Shown one piece after another: positions 45,333 to 56,899 of a stretch of DNA of 64,000 nt (position 1 is its first letter; every line of letters begins with the position of its first letter). The DNA is from Chrysogorgia sp. JL179-B06 (lineage: Eukaryota; Cnidaria; Anthozoa; Scleralcyonacea; Chrysogorgiidae). The notes under the pieces are model-generated. The model saw only the letters and a list, made by a program, of their open reading frames with translations, was not told where the DNA came from and did no database searches. Where the stretch lies: the NCBI GenBank assembly GCA_035772405.1, contig JAYKKM010000043.1, positions 607,501 to 671,500 on the forward strand, given 5' to 3'. Both the position numbers and the translations under genes were made by a program.

Positions 45333-47194
45333 GATTGCTAGCCACATCTCTTCCGCGGGAGCGAGCGCAATTAAAAGGAGGCTGTTTCCTCAGACTAGGA
45401 TGTCTGAGTAGTGCCAGTAGTGCTCATTGTCAGAGACAACAAAGAAGGCCAAATAGAAAATAACTCCTCGGTGATTTATTGCAAATTAGTGAGCGAAATG
45501 GAATTAGTAACCAAGGAATCGTAAAATAGCTGTTGAAGCATCATAACGCATGGAAAAATTGTTTATTAACAAACTGTACAAACCTCCGGTGAATTAACAC
45601 TATATACAAAGGCGATAAGTTTTAATTTTCTTAATTTTTGTTTACTTTAAATCCCAGACGTAACCCAAAAAGTCTCGTCCCAGGTCAGAAAGACGTCCAA
45701 AATAATAAAATTGATACGATATCACGTTGTGTATTAATATTTTGTAGGATGATAATCAGCAAGTTTTCAGAAGTAATTTTTATGTTCGAAAATATATGGC
45801 CCCGTATGGAAATGTGCAACGAGTCCACTGAATACTTATCCCGGTACAGACACATGCAGGGGGAAATGCTTTCGGAATGAGCTCTTTGAACACCGGGATT
45901 AATTACATTATTTTAACAGCAAAGGCGGACAAATTTGAAGACGAAACTGCGCATAAATGTTTATTCTGACCACATGTTATATTCAAGGCAATGTAAAAAT
46001 GAGAGATTTTGATCAATTCATTGAAAAAGATTGTCTTTCTAAGGTATATAACAGTGTTGTGTAGGCAGTGTAGAAATACAAATCGAAAAGCTTGGCGGTG
46101 TACTAGTACCGCAATATAGTGTGTAGGAGGACTAACAATTTCGTACCTGCAACATGCATTATTAACAGTGATCTGCCCAGTTCGTTGCCAATCAACCATT
46201 ATTCCAACTGTTTCATCAAATCACTCTGGTCTGATGCCTATTGCCTAGAAACCTCGCAAGTACCTTTATCTCTACTCTATATCATAGTTCAGTTAAAACG
46301 GGCCGTGATTCCTTGTATATATATGTTTTATCTTATTAATGGAATTTGACACAGTATATTTCGATGTCGTAAATTAGTGTTACGGCTTTATGTTGTTTAA
46401 ATTTCCATGTTGTCAGCTCATAAGTTGAGCTGCACACAAACTTTGGCATACTTTTCGAATTATTGAAAAGACTATGGTCTGTCAAAAGCAATTGGCCTGC
46501 TCGCGTTTATAATTCACGACGAACGATTCTGACATAAACTGAAAATTAAGTAGTTTTGAAATTTGAATAAAAATTAAACCTCTGCTTAAATTTACAACGT
46601 TAATCGTAAAACGTAACGCCATTTGGCCTTCGTGGTCGATGTTTATCGGAAAATGTAGAGATCCAGAAATAGGGCATTTCGGATCTTAAAAAGTACTCAA
46701 TATCTTATCGTATATATTAAATGTGAAAAAATCTTATCGTATCTATTTTGAGATATCACTTCGTTAGATTTTTGTCTCGCGGCGATCTCGTCTTCGTTGC
46801 ATAAATTTGCATTTTGCCATGCAGCTGTCGCGAACAAGCTTATCTAAACAAACGGGGCAATTCTATTGGAATCGGCGACAAACCTCATTATACAAGGAAT
46901 CATTTGTTAAGGTTCACATGTAACGATAATACCTTGGCGACTGAAGTAGTGTATGACACCACTCTCAGTATATACAGACACCCGAAGTCTTTCACTAATT
47001 CGACAATAGCAGAAAATATCTTGGCCTGAAGGTAAATCTCTGAACGAAAGTGTTCACGCGAAATTGCGTATTTCCCTTCATTCAGTCCTTCTTGGGAAAG
47101 TATTAATTTATTCGTTTATTTGAACATTCTGTTTTCAATTCACCATTCGATGCAACCAGGACTATGAAAGCGGCTTTCTAATTGGTGAACGACG
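45333..47194. other. Upstream region of the motif-repeat gene; no gene supported
   Basis: No recognisable coding exon. A donor-like GAAG|GTAAAT at about 47030 and an acceptor-like GATGCAACCAG|GAC at about 47160 could bound a small 5'-UTR intron. A five-codon upstream ORF (ATGAAAGCGGCTTTCTAA) starts at about 47164, just before the main ATG. Confidence 0.3.
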
Positions 47195-48958
47195 ATGAGG
47201 AAGTTCTTAACCGAAAGTAAAGCAACTGTTGACGATTCGGAAAAGTTAATGTTTTCAAAAAGATCACGCGGTAAAGTTCGACTTCCTCCATTGGCGACAA
47301 CGGTAGTAATCGAGAACTATGGATGGCGTGAGGGCACACGTAGACATAAGGAAGATGAAGATGGAGCAGAAGGCTCTGCTATTTTTAGTGGGAACACATA
47401 TCCGTCGGCAACAGATAACCTTATCACTCCCAAAGTGTTCAAGCTCCCGATGAGCCCCTCGAATCTATCTATCCAGTTCAATTTCGATGATGTGCAGAGT
47501 GAACCGAAACAGCTTGTTAAGTGCAAGGCCAAGGATGGCAAATCGAGAAGCCGCAGCCGTAAAGGGCACAAGCGGCTGCGAAGCACTACGGTTCTGCCAA
47601 ACGAGGAAAGCATCGGTAAGGGTCATAACATACACCGAAGCGGCGACAAAACCCCAGCTACTTCTGATGTGAAAACTGCTAAAGTCACGGGTCGCTATCG
47701 TACACTGTCTAATGCTTCGGTCGTCAAGTCAATGTCTTCAGCGCGGGGGAGAAAAACAAACGCGAAGACCATGTCAGCAACGTTTTCTGCCGAACGGTTA
47801 TCGTCGACTGTGAAGAGATTAGATGTTAACGAGGACGAGCAACGAAAGAGTTCTATTTACAATTTGCGAGAGTTCCTTTCTCTTCCGAGCGATGGAAATG
47901 AAGAAAAAATTCCACCTGTCTTAAAAAAGGACAGCATGAAGAAGACACCGGCTGCAGGCAAGGGAAAGCATGCGAAAGTGAAGCATGTAAAAAATAGCCC
48001 AAAGCTTTACCGTGCTCTGTACAATAAACCATCCGAAGAGTACATGTGCGATTTATTTGAGTTTCTTACGTTAGCAGAACAAGAGAAACCCGCGTCGTCA
48101 AGGCGAAAAGGGAAGAAAAAGTTGAAAGGAATTAGTAAAGTCGAGCAGGTACCGAAAGTTCGTCAGGGAAATACCAAACCTTCAGTGGTAGAAAAATCAG
48201 GGATTCCTTCCGTGGTTGTTGCAGACTGGAGTTTAAAAGAGGATTCTACGCCACGTGAACTACCTAAAGTGGACTTACCGACCAGTGATTTCGCTGGACG
48301 TTCCGAGGTACTACTTGCACCGTCGTCCGATGACCCGCGTCGAACGTCGTTGTACAATCTTCAGGAGATTCTTAATTTGAATACACTGTCTCGCAATAGT
48401 ACTGTCAAAAACGTAGCAACCCATAAACCGGAGTCCAGCAGAGAGCTAGAAGCACAATGTGATCTGCAAGAGTTTCTTGCATTTTTGGAATCCAGAGCTT
48501 CGAATCATCGAGGATCCGAAAGTAACGGAGGACCCGAAAGTGGTGTGTCCTCAGAGAGGTCTGCCACAACTGCATTGGTCGACACGTACAGAAGCCGGAC
48601 AATATCTGTTCATGACATTTACGAGTTTTTAAAGTCTACGAGTTCGACGAATCTTCAAAATGGTGAAATACAAATGCACGTTCGCACTACCGATTCGGCA
48701 TCTTTGGACGATTTTCAGCAAAACCTAAGTAATCGCAAAACTTCTGCGATAACGTTGAAGGATTTCTTCGCGGAATCGTCCCGCAGTGAGTGCCCTGTAA
48801 ACGACAAGCACAAACTAGCTGCATGCGAGTCAAATAGATCTCGTAGCAGCTCTTCGAATTCAATGTATAATTTGAGAGATTTTCTAGGACTGCCGGCCGT
48901 TACTACGAACTATGAAGGCTCGCGCGCAGAATGTTATGAACGCTCACAAGCGGAATAA
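47195..48958 (+). CDS. Hypothetical protein with seven S-x-[YHC]-[ND]-[LI]-x-[ED]-F-[LF] motifs
   Basis: Single-exon 587-residue ORF; ATG context GACGATGA with A at -3. Not recognised as any known family. It is Lys/Arg/Ser-rich and probably disordered, with a basic patch at ~110-128 ([19 protein letters not shown]). Seven short motifs recur: SIYNLREFL (220-228), YMCDLFEFL (283-291), SLYNLQEIL (385-393), AQCDLQEFL (420-428), SVHDIYEFL (471-479), SAITLKDFF (517-525) and SMYNLRDFL (556-564), 40-100 residues apart. Most are preceded by R-[KR]-[ST]-S or R-S-R-type sites typical of basophilic kinases; the second and fourth have acidic residues there instead. The motif could form a short amphipathic helix. 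No signal peptide or membrane segment is seen. Length, base composition distinct from the flanks, and motif conservation argue for a real gene. The stop is TAA at 48956, and a large (AT)n array follows. Confidence 0.75.
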   Translation: MRKFLTESKATVDDSEKLMFSKRSRGKVRLPPLATTVVIENYGWREGTRRHKEDEDGAEGSAIFSGNTYPSATDNLITPKVFKLPMSPSNLSIQFNFDDVQSEPKQLVKCKAKDGKSRSRSRKGHKRLRSTTVLPNEESIGKGHNIHRSGDKTPATSDVKTAKVTGRYRTLSNASVVKSMSSARGRKTNAKTMSATFSAERLSSTVKRLDVNEDEQRKSSIYNLREFLSLPSDGNEEKIPPVLKKDSMKKTPAAGKGKHAKVKHVKNSPKLYRALYNKPSEEYMCDLFEFLTLAEQEKPASSRRKGKKKLKGISKVEQVPKVRQGNTKPSVVEKSGIPSVVVADWSLKEDSTPRELPKVDLPTSDFAGRSEVLLAPSSDDPRRTSLYNLQEILNLNTLSRNSTVKNVATHKPESSRELEAQCDLQEFLAFLESRASNHRGSESNGGPESGVSSERSATTALVDTYRSRTISVHDIYEFLKSTSSTNLQNGEIQMHVRTTDSASLDDFQQNLSNRKTSAITLKDFFAESSRSECPVNDKHKLAACESNRSRSSSSNSMYNLRDFLGLPAVTTNYEGSRAECYERSQAE

Positions 48959-49070
48959 GAAAGCAAAACAAGGATACATACATTTGCTTGACACAATATA
49001 CATTTGCTTGAAGCAGTAAAACTGCAAAGAAAGACCTGAAGCATTGTCGTCTTAGCTTATGTATACTAAG

Positions 49071-49232
<162 letters not shown>

Positions 49233-49297
49233 TAAAACGAATGTGATGTTGTTCACGGAACGTTGAAAGTGCTCAATGCCAAAAAGGTAGAGCGAGT

Positions 49298-49673
<376 letters not shown>

Positions 49674-49717
49674 ATTTATGCAGTGTGGTATATCCCACAT
49701 CAAGTCTTTTGACTGTG

Positions 49718-49721
<4 letters not shown>

Positions 49722-49771
<50 letters not shown>
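49722..49771. repeat. (AT)n array
   Basis: About 50 bases of AT, 50 bases beyond the second hairpin. Confidence 0.95.
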
Positions 49772-49776
<5 letters not shown>

Positions 49777-50749
49777 TATATATTTTACAATTGTACTATT
49801 AATTTGATAACCTATAAATAATTGAATGGCGAAGTGAATAAATACTTGTAAACAATAAAATGAAATAAAATCCATCTACAGTAAATTACACGTCTCAAAA
49901 ACTAAAGTAAATTGTTGAAAGGAATTACGTAGGATTTGAAAACCTAACTAAAAGTATTTTCAGTATTGTATACAGGCGTATAGAAAACGCCATGTAATTC
50001 CTTCAACTATCTTCACTGATAAAAAACTCCGGAAAAGATTGGGAATGTTTGTTTAGAATACCTGCATCGTCACGCTTCAATTCCGGGGCTTCTCTACAAG
50101 ATCTACAAGGAGGCTGGAAAGATTTTCCTACGATTTTTTCTTGAGAGCAGCCGCTCATAATCCAACCCCGAAGAACTGGCGGCCTCACAACGTCGCAACT
50201 GCACCATCGGGAGAACATGAACCAGTAAATAATAACCCAAATGAGGTACTCGGTTGTCTCGCTTATTTAATCTTATTTTAGTTTGACTCAGTATTCTCGT
50301 ACATTCCAGTGACATTTGTGTTATTTATCCTCCTAATTACTACCAATACTGCAGTTATGTTTCTAGCTGGTGTCGTTTAGTTTAGTAGATTTATCACTCT
50401 GTATGGTGAACCGAATTACTAAGAAGCTAGAAGCCAAATATATGGGTTACGAGTACAAACGATTTAAGGTCGGAGTTCGAGAAGACTCTAAAGTGCAGCG
50501 AGTTCTCCTCAAGACCTTTTGGTACACTTAGTGGTTGTTCGACAATGGATTGAACCTGGGTCTCCCGGCATGGGCAGGTGTGGTGATATATAGACTACAA
50601 CATATATTTCAAGGCGGTTTTAGTTAATTCTGTAGTGTCTTACTTAGTTTCCTCCTGGGGTGGTTTGTGAGCTCGCTTTGCCTCGTTTATCCCGTTCGCG
50701 TATACTACGCATTTCACTATTTAACTGTCGTTCTTCATACGCCTACTTC
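49772..50749. other. No feature supported
   Basis: An ATTACGTAGG/CATGTAATTCCTTCAAC pair near 49920-50010 suggests a short repeat. No gene is supported; minus-strand ORFs at 50003-50315 have no recognisable family. Confidence 0.35.
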
Positions 50750-51165
50750 AATTTTGCGGACACACTGCCATTTCAATTTTGCCGACACACGGCTACCAAG
50801 ATTATTAATTCTACTTAACTAGTAACGCCAACGCACGGCCACGCCCCATTTTTTCCCGACACACGGTCACTTCATGCATATACTGGCAGTTATGTAATGC
50901 TGACACAACTTCATATCCTTTATTAACGCGTGATCAGAAAATTTCACCGGCCATATCCCGATGAACACGTGATAAGAGCGGTTTTGGCCTATTTTTTCGG
51001 TTTTGGCCTACGTAAAATGAGATTACGTTGTGTCGGCGGAATTACAGTCGCCATGTGTCGGCAAAATTGACGGGACCGTGTGTAGGAGCGCATTAACAAC
51101 AGCGTTCTAGTCCGACCGTGTTTTCACGCAAAAGAAATGGCCGTGTGTCGGCAATATCAGTGAGA
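50750..51165. repeat. MITE-like region with GCCGACACACGG repeats
   Basis: CGGACACACTG, GCCGACACACGG and CCCGACACACGG lie on the left half. Their reverse complements (TGTGTCGGCGG, CCATGTGTCGGCAAAATTG, CCGTGTGTCGGCAA) lie on the right half, about 250 bases away. The arms are composed of short repeats rather than one long inverted repeat. Confidence 0.55.
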
Positions 51166-51937
51166 CCCTAACGTGATCGGCATTAGCAAAACTGCTTTAT
51201 TCACCCGTTCTTGGTCATATTCCACTTCATAAACTAAACAGCCGAAATAGTGGACATTTGCTGTAGAATTTGTTTTATAAAATTCACGTATTTTTCACCC
51301 TTCACGCTGGCCACAGTCGCGGTACTGACACTCATAAAACTTAGAGCCGAGCGTTTGGTTGATCTAGACATGAACTAGTAGACCACTTTCGTAATCCAGT
51401 TTTTTCAGCCATGGAAAATGAGAGCTTTTTACCAGCAAAAACTAATGATATATGTGAAAGTATAGTTCCCGAAAAATATTTCCAGAATATTTTGTCAGTT
51501 TGGAATAAATAAGATTTACTACTTTCTTTTAAATTTCACGGGTATTATCTAAATTAACAACTTCTATCATGTCAAAGAGTTTTCACTGCCAAACCATGGA
51601 TTTTTTAAGCGATTGATGTCTCTCCCTTTGACACTTATCCATGTATTTACATCTTGATTAACTGCGAAAGGAACTGGCCGGCCTACGCCAGTTATACGAT
51701 TAAGGTTCGGTGGATGCGTCTCTGCGCCATATAAGACACATCTTGGCTCGCCCGCAGGCTATTTTTGACTCACATGCCACAATGGCAGCATTAGCATCTC
51801 CACCTAGTTAATGTAGACAGTCTACATTGGTAACATGTAGGTGTTAATGTATGATGTCTACATCAATACAACTGCGAATGCGTTTCAACAGTCAATTACT
51901 AGTCCCACACGCTTAGTCGCTTTTGTGAGTTCACTAA

Positions 51938-53567
51938 GGGGTAAGGATAAAACGCGGATGCGGATGACGGATGGCGGATCAGAAAAGGCGGATAGAGGAT
52001 AAAACGCGGTGAGAAAAGGCGGATAGAGGATAAAACGCGGATGAGAAAAGGCGGATAGAGGATAAAACGCGGATGAGAAAAGGCGGATAGAGGATAAAAC
52101 GCGGATGAGAAAAAGCGGATAGAGGATAAAACGCGGATGAGAAAAGGCGGATGAGAAAAGTTTATACAGATATCAACTATATTCCAGGCGTCATTCTATA
52201 AGCAAGAAAATCTGCAATAAAATTAAAATCTGAAGTAAATTAAGATTGAAGCTTCACCACGAGTAACTTGATTCAGGTACGCTCAGCGTGTCGTAAATAT
52301 TCTGGCAGAGAGTCGGGATAGTACCCGACTAGTTATGTTACTGAATTATTCAATAAATGTTAAAATGAAAATTATAGCCATAGGCTACGCAGCAACAATA
52401 TAATCAATATTAATTGTTTATATAATAATTATTAAATAATTTTTTTTTATTAAAGTCATGCCTAATTAAGTTTTAGTGATTTAAATGAACTCCGAAAATG
52501 ATAAGGAATGGTAATTTAGATCTCCTTCATACAACTTATGATATTACCATTCCTAACCAATTTAGGAGTTCGTTTAAATAAATAAAACTTAATTTTCATT
52601 TCATTTCATAGGCACTTTAAACAAACCAAATACAAATTTCCTTAAGATAAGTTATTCATATAGAGAAGCATAGTCCTGGAACGAATTGTCAGATGAAATA
52701 AGAGATTTTAACAAATTTTTAATTTTAACGCATTATCAGTCAAGAGACGTTTTACGCGCGTCTAATTTGAATATCATTAGATAATGCATGGTTGTATACA
52801 GTATAATGTATATATTTACTAACTACAATAGAATGATAACTACAATAGAATGATAAATAGAACGATGGACGAAAATAGAATGATAGAATCGGAACTATAA
52901 TAGAATGAAAATTTATAAATACAAAAACCATAAAAAACTATAAAAATAAATCAATGCGCAATATCAAAGATATGACGCGCGCGCTGACCAGAAACAGAAA
53001 TTTTTCAGTTATTCTGTAATCTTTAACTATAGCACCACTATAGCATCAAGTCCATATAGAATTAGTTTGAGTTTATCATTTTGAATATATCTTAATTAGA
53101 TAACAACTGGCTGCCCCTTTTGTGACATTTTTATAATACATATTTCAATAACACTTTTCCAACGAAGAGTTACAACTCAACAATAATTTTTCCCCGGCAA
53201 CGGCTGTTGTTTTGTCGTTTCCTGTAAAATTAAACACTGTTTTTCCTGACAATCTGTAATATTCCGACTCTCTGGATATCTGTATAAACTCATGCGTTAG
53301 GAAACAACAACAATTACATTAGCGCGGTTTGAATAATATTATAGTCTTTCGCACGCAGTGGAGAGTCTGCGAGAGACTATTAATTCTAAATTTCTACACA
53401 CAGACTAGCTATACTTTCCTTTTCTCATCCACGTTTTATCCTCTATCCGCGTTTTATCCTCTATCCGCCTTTTCTCATCCGCGTTTTATCCTCTATCCGC
53501 CTTTTCCCATCCGCGTTTTATCCTCTATCCGCCTTTTCTCATCCGCATCCGCGTTTTATCCTTACCT
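51938..53567. mobile_element. Nonautonomous transposon with tandem-repeat termini (MULE-like)
   Basis: 1.63-kb element flanked by the exact 9-bp duplication GTTCACTAA (51929-51937 and 53568-53576). The ends GGGGTAAGGATAAAACGCGG and the complement of CGCGTTTTATCCTTACCT are inverted. Each is followed inward by several ~30-bp tandem units built from GCGGATAGAGGATAAAACG and GCGGATGAGAAAAG (left about 51960-52160, right about 53428-53555 in opposite orientation). The interior is AT-rich and non-coding, with a partial palindrome at about 52480-52600. A 9-bp duplication with long terminal repeat arrays fits Mutator-like or foldback elements; 8-bp with a hAT origin is the alternative. Confidence 0.75.
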
Positions 53568-53639
53568 GTTCACTAAAGTGCTAACTTCAACTAAGGGAGT
53601 CGAGGGGCGGTTTCCGATTGCGTGGGCACGACCGGGGGG

Positions 53640-53735
53640 TTAGGGTTCATGGAGACTCGTTAGGTAGGGTTAGAAAACTCGTTAGGCGGGGGGTTAGGGT
53701 TAGAAAACTCGTTAGGCGGGGGGTTGGTGTTAGGA
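53640..53735. repeat. TTAGGG-containing minisatellite
   Basis: Three units of about 32 bases: GTTAGAAAACTCGTTAGGCG followed by GGGGGTTAGG. This is the inverted counterpart of the repeat at 14383-14475. Confidence 0.8.
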
Positions 53736-53769
53736 TTTTTGTTGTTTTAGGGTTTAGTTAATGTCGATA

Positions 53770-54130
53770 TTATACAATTCACTGTTACATGTTACCAATA
53801 TAGACTGTCTACATGAACTACTGTTGGTGGAGACCTCGTAGAAGTTGTGAAAGAAAAAGGATGCGATAAAGCTTCCAGATATTCCATCATCTTGCGCCAG
53901 ACCGGTCCCTCGCCACAGCCTCTGCTCCTCAACAAAGAAGCGGCCATCTCAAAAGAAATCCAAAAGGCCCTAAGGGCTAAAGTTCCAAGTTCTCGCATAT
54001 TCAGTCGCCACTTATCCACGGGGGCAGCGTTCTGTAATTTGCAGTTGCGGCCGTAGAGATCGCATCGCCTTAATCGCACCGAAAAAGTGAACGGAGGAAT
54101 TTGGTATTGAAAATGGTAAACTAGTATCAT
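53770..54130. other. Unassigned unique sequence with inverted copy of 51810-51870
   Basis: TTACATGTTACCAATATAGACTGTCTACAT (53785-53815) is the reverse complement, with few changes, of the block at 51815-51850, so the MULE-like element sits inside an older inverted pair. ORFs on both strands at 53792-54130 are not recognisable. Confidence 0.4.
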
Positions 54131-54135
54131 TTATA

Positions 54136-54581
54136 CAGGGTGTATAAAAAAAAACGCAACCTTTAGAAATTAACCTATTGTTGTTAAGCACAAGATTTTA
54201 TGCTCCTGCATGGGAATTTAAAATAGCTTCTAATCGTATGAAGGAGCATAACTGCATAACGAATTGTCAAAGTACTAATTATAGTCATATCATCAGTTCG
54301 AATAAAAATGGTTCAACTGACCACACAGCAACGAGTTTTTACTGTTTTACATTATACCGAAACTCAATGTACTTACTCAATGTAAAAACTCGTTGCTCTG
54401 TGGTCAGTTGAACCATTTTTATTCGAACTGATGATATGACTAATTAGTACTTTGACAATTTGTTATGCAGTTATGCTCCTTCATACGATTAGAAGCTATT
54501 TTAAATTCCCAGGAGCATAAAATCTTGTGCTTAACAACAATAGGTAATTTCTAAAGGTTGCGTTTTTTTTTATACACCCTG
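54136..54581. mobile_element. Tc1/mariner-type foldback MITE, TA duplication
   Basis: Begins CAGGGTGTATAAAAAAAAAC and ends with the complement ..TTTTATACACCCTG, flanked by TA on both sides (54134-54135, 54582-54583). The two arms, about 210 bases each, are almost identical inverted copies over their full length around a ~30-base centre. No transposase. Confidence 0.9.
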
Positions 54582-55189
54582 TAGACCGGAGCACCTTTGC
54601 TTATATAATATAATATAATATTCGTCGAAATATTACCGCGAGGGATGATAATATTATGCAAGTTGGTAGTTAAATATGTGTGCGTCATGTGTAGCAAACT
54701 TCGAGGAGATTAACGCTTTTATATATGGGTTAAGCATTTTCGCGAAAGAACACCAAGTGGCACACTGGAAATTAGTTGCAGAATTTGTAAGAGTCATGCA
54801 GGCAAATGATTTGTGTGCGGATGGACCAAATGTGTGTCTACCCTTGGGAAACGAGCTGATGAGTAAAACTGTAAAGCGAAGCGTCTAAATTTGAAGAATA
54901 ACGAAGCCTGCTGATGTTGAGCAAGTTATTGGCAAATAATTACCCGTTTTTGCTATACAACGAAATAATTAGATGTTATTAGCAGCTGGGGGCGAATAGA
55001 AAAACAGCGAACAAGGCTATCATGGACATGGTAAACGATGAATGGTTTACGTGTTGAGGTTAATTAGTTATGACGTCACGAACTATATATATATATATAT
55101 ATATGTAACACCGAAATATAATATAGGGTCTTCAACACGCAAACCGAGAGTACACAACATCAACAACAACAACAACAGAAGTGAACTAA

Positions 55190-56060
55190 AATACGATGGA
55201 ACAATTAAAGCCTTCCAGTGAATTTGTTTAGAAGGGAAGCTAGCTGGAAATTGGATAAAATGGATTCAAACTTTCGAACTCTTTCTCGTCGCCAGTGGAA
55301 TAAGTGACAAAGCTGAGAAAGTTCAGTGCGCCACTTTCCTCAACGTGGCCGGAGAAGATGCTCGCGCCATATATAATGCGTTCGATTTTGCTGAGGAAGG
55401 TGACGAACACAAAATTGAGATATTGAAATAGAAATTCAAACAGTACTGCGAACCACGAAAGAACTTGCCATTTCTGCGCCACCAATTCTTCTCGCGATCA
55501 CAAGGAACACGACCGAAACAATTGAATCCTTCGTTACTGATCTGAAAAACAAAGCCAAGAATTGTGAGTTCGCAACGTACACTCAACGACAGCCTTATTC
55601 GTGTCCGGATCGTAGGAGGAATCAGGAGTGATCAACTGCGTGCCAGACTGCTGCGAAAAGCGGAACTTCCCTTGACAAAAGCCATTGATATATGTCGCAC
55701 GAGCGAAACAAGTTCAAGCCAGATGAAACTGTTTCACGACGACAACGACAAGTTCCTGCATGTACTGGAAAAATCCACTTAGTTACAAGTACAAATTTGA
55801 TCCTACAAGGTATAACCCGAAACAACAGCAGTCATTGTACGTGCCAAAGAAATGTCGAAATTGCAGTGGCAAACATTCAAGCGATCAAAATGCCTGTCCA
55901 GCTTTTGGCAACATTTGTCAGTAATAACTGTTCAAAGGAAAACACTTTGCTCGAATTTGTCGATCTAAAACAGCGCAAGGGAACAAATAAGCGTTCCAAG
56001 TCGATGTAATCGAAGAAGAGTTGGACGAATTTTTCATTGGAACCGTGCAAAACGCCAATT
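55190..56060 (+). pseudogene. Gypsy-type LTR-retrotransposon gag pseudogene
   Basis: Read through several stops and shifts, the + strand gives LAGNWIKWIQTFELFLVASG, KVQCATFLNVAGEDARAIYN, FKQYCEPRKNLPFLRHQFF, IRVRIVGGIRSDQLRARLLR and ELPLTKAIDICR, the capsid-region order of Gypsy gag (W..W...F......G ... R....F..R.Q ... I...L...LL....L....A...C). A zinc knuckle CRNCSGKH....CPAFG(N)IC and HFARIC follow (about 55855-55960). No protease or RT follows: Penelope sequence begins about 100 bases later. No LTR was identified. Confidence 0.65.
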
Positions 56061-56144
56061 AAATGCAATTAAAGACTGGAACACCCTAAGTGAAGAATAA
56101 TGTTTCTCAGTTTAAATCGAAATTTTTTAAATATATTAAATTTT

Positions 56145-56170
56145 GTATATATATATATATATATATATAT
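56145..56170. repeat. (AT)n array
   Basis: A short AT run directly abutting the perfect palindrome that follows. Confidence 0.9.
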
Positions 56171-56215
56171 AGCAAAGTGAAAAGGTGGTAAACTGCCAAG
56201 AATTTAGTGACGAGA

Positions 56216-56250
56216 TACTGACGTTTCGAGCGGAGCCCTTCATCAGAGTA
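56216..56250 (-). ncRNA. Hammerhead-ribozyme-like motif, left arm
   Basis: On the minus strand TACT-CTGATGA-AGGGCTCCGCTC-GAAAC-GTC-AGTA. The core boxes CUGAUGA and GAAA are intact, stem II GGGC/GCUC pairs (one G-U), stem I TACT/AGTA pairs, and ACGU could form the very short stem III in a dimer. One extra A sits between the first box and stem II. Hammerhead motifs are known in Penelope pseudo-LTRs. Activity is untested. Confidence 0.55.
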
Positions 56251-56254
56251 ATCT

Positions 56255-56289
56255 TACTCTGATGAAGGGCTCCGCTCGAAACGTCAGTA
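56255..56289 (+). ncRNA. Hammerhead-ribozyme-like motif, right arm
   Basis: Exact inverted copy of the left-arm motif on the + strand. Confidence 0.55.
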
Positions 56290-56366
56290 TCTCGTCACTA
56301 AATTCTTGGCAGTTTACCACCTTTTCACTTTGCTATATATTCAAAACACTGTCTACGCAGCACTCT

Positions 56367-56371
<5 letters not shown>

Positions 56372-56452
<81 letters not shown>

Positions 56453-56455
56453 TAC
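56372..56455. repeat. (AT)n array inside Penelope copy
   Basis: AT repeat between the terminal module (ending CACTGTCTACGCAGCACTCT) and the truncated Penelope body. Confidence 0.9.
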
Positions 56456-56690
56456 GCAAACCACAAGGCCTCATTCAAAACGGAAACAAAAAGAAACGCA
56501 ACAGAACTGAGCAAACATATCTGGAATCTAAAAGACAACAATTTGAACTATGCTATCAAATGGAACATTTTATGCCGTGCTCCCCACTATTCTAATATCA
56601 CGAAACGATGTAATTTAAATGTAATTTATAATTTAAGCTTACCACACTCATCAGATCAGTATTGCGACTGGTGTTACAAAGCGGAAACTT
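56456..56690 (+). pseudogene. Penelope-like element, GIY-YIG C-terminal fragment
   Basis: NHKASFKTETKRNATELSKH then IWNLKDNNLNYAIKWNIL and CNLNVIYNLSLP match the C-terminal part of the GIY-YIG endonuclease of Penelope-like elements, and closely parallel the full copy on the other strand at 56910-57257. The body is 5'-truncated and joined to an (AT)n run. Confidence 0.75.
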
Positions 56691-56899
56691 GATATTGTAT
56701 TGATCTACAAGACGGATTAATTATGTATGACGTTATGTGAAGTTGCGGTGCATATTAAAAAGCTAATAGTTGCACAGTAAATGTTTTTTTCTATGCCTGC
56801 AAGTTGATATAAGTTCGTTTCTGCTGTTGAGTGAACATAATTCGGGGTGACAAATAATTATAAATTTTTCATAAATTTTAATTTTAATTTTAATTTTAA

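Larger units (their letters stand above)
56171..56334. mobile_element. Penelope terminal module as a perfect 81-bp-arm palindrome
   Basis: AGCAAAGTGAAAAGGTGGTA .. CTTCATCAGAGTAA (56171-56251) and its exact reverse complement (56254-56334) are separated by two bases. The same module occurs singly at 58342-58452 and 62086-62162, in all cases next to (AT)n. Each arm holds one hammerhead-type core. Confidence 0.9.

Noticed and set aside
53640..53735. Telomere end
   Set aside because: TTAGGG appears only once or twice per ~32-bp unit and the sequence continues on both sides.
55060..55190. Possible LTR end and primer-binding site upstream of the Gypsy gag fragment
   Set aside because: No matching second LTR and no convincing tRNA complement could be found by eye.
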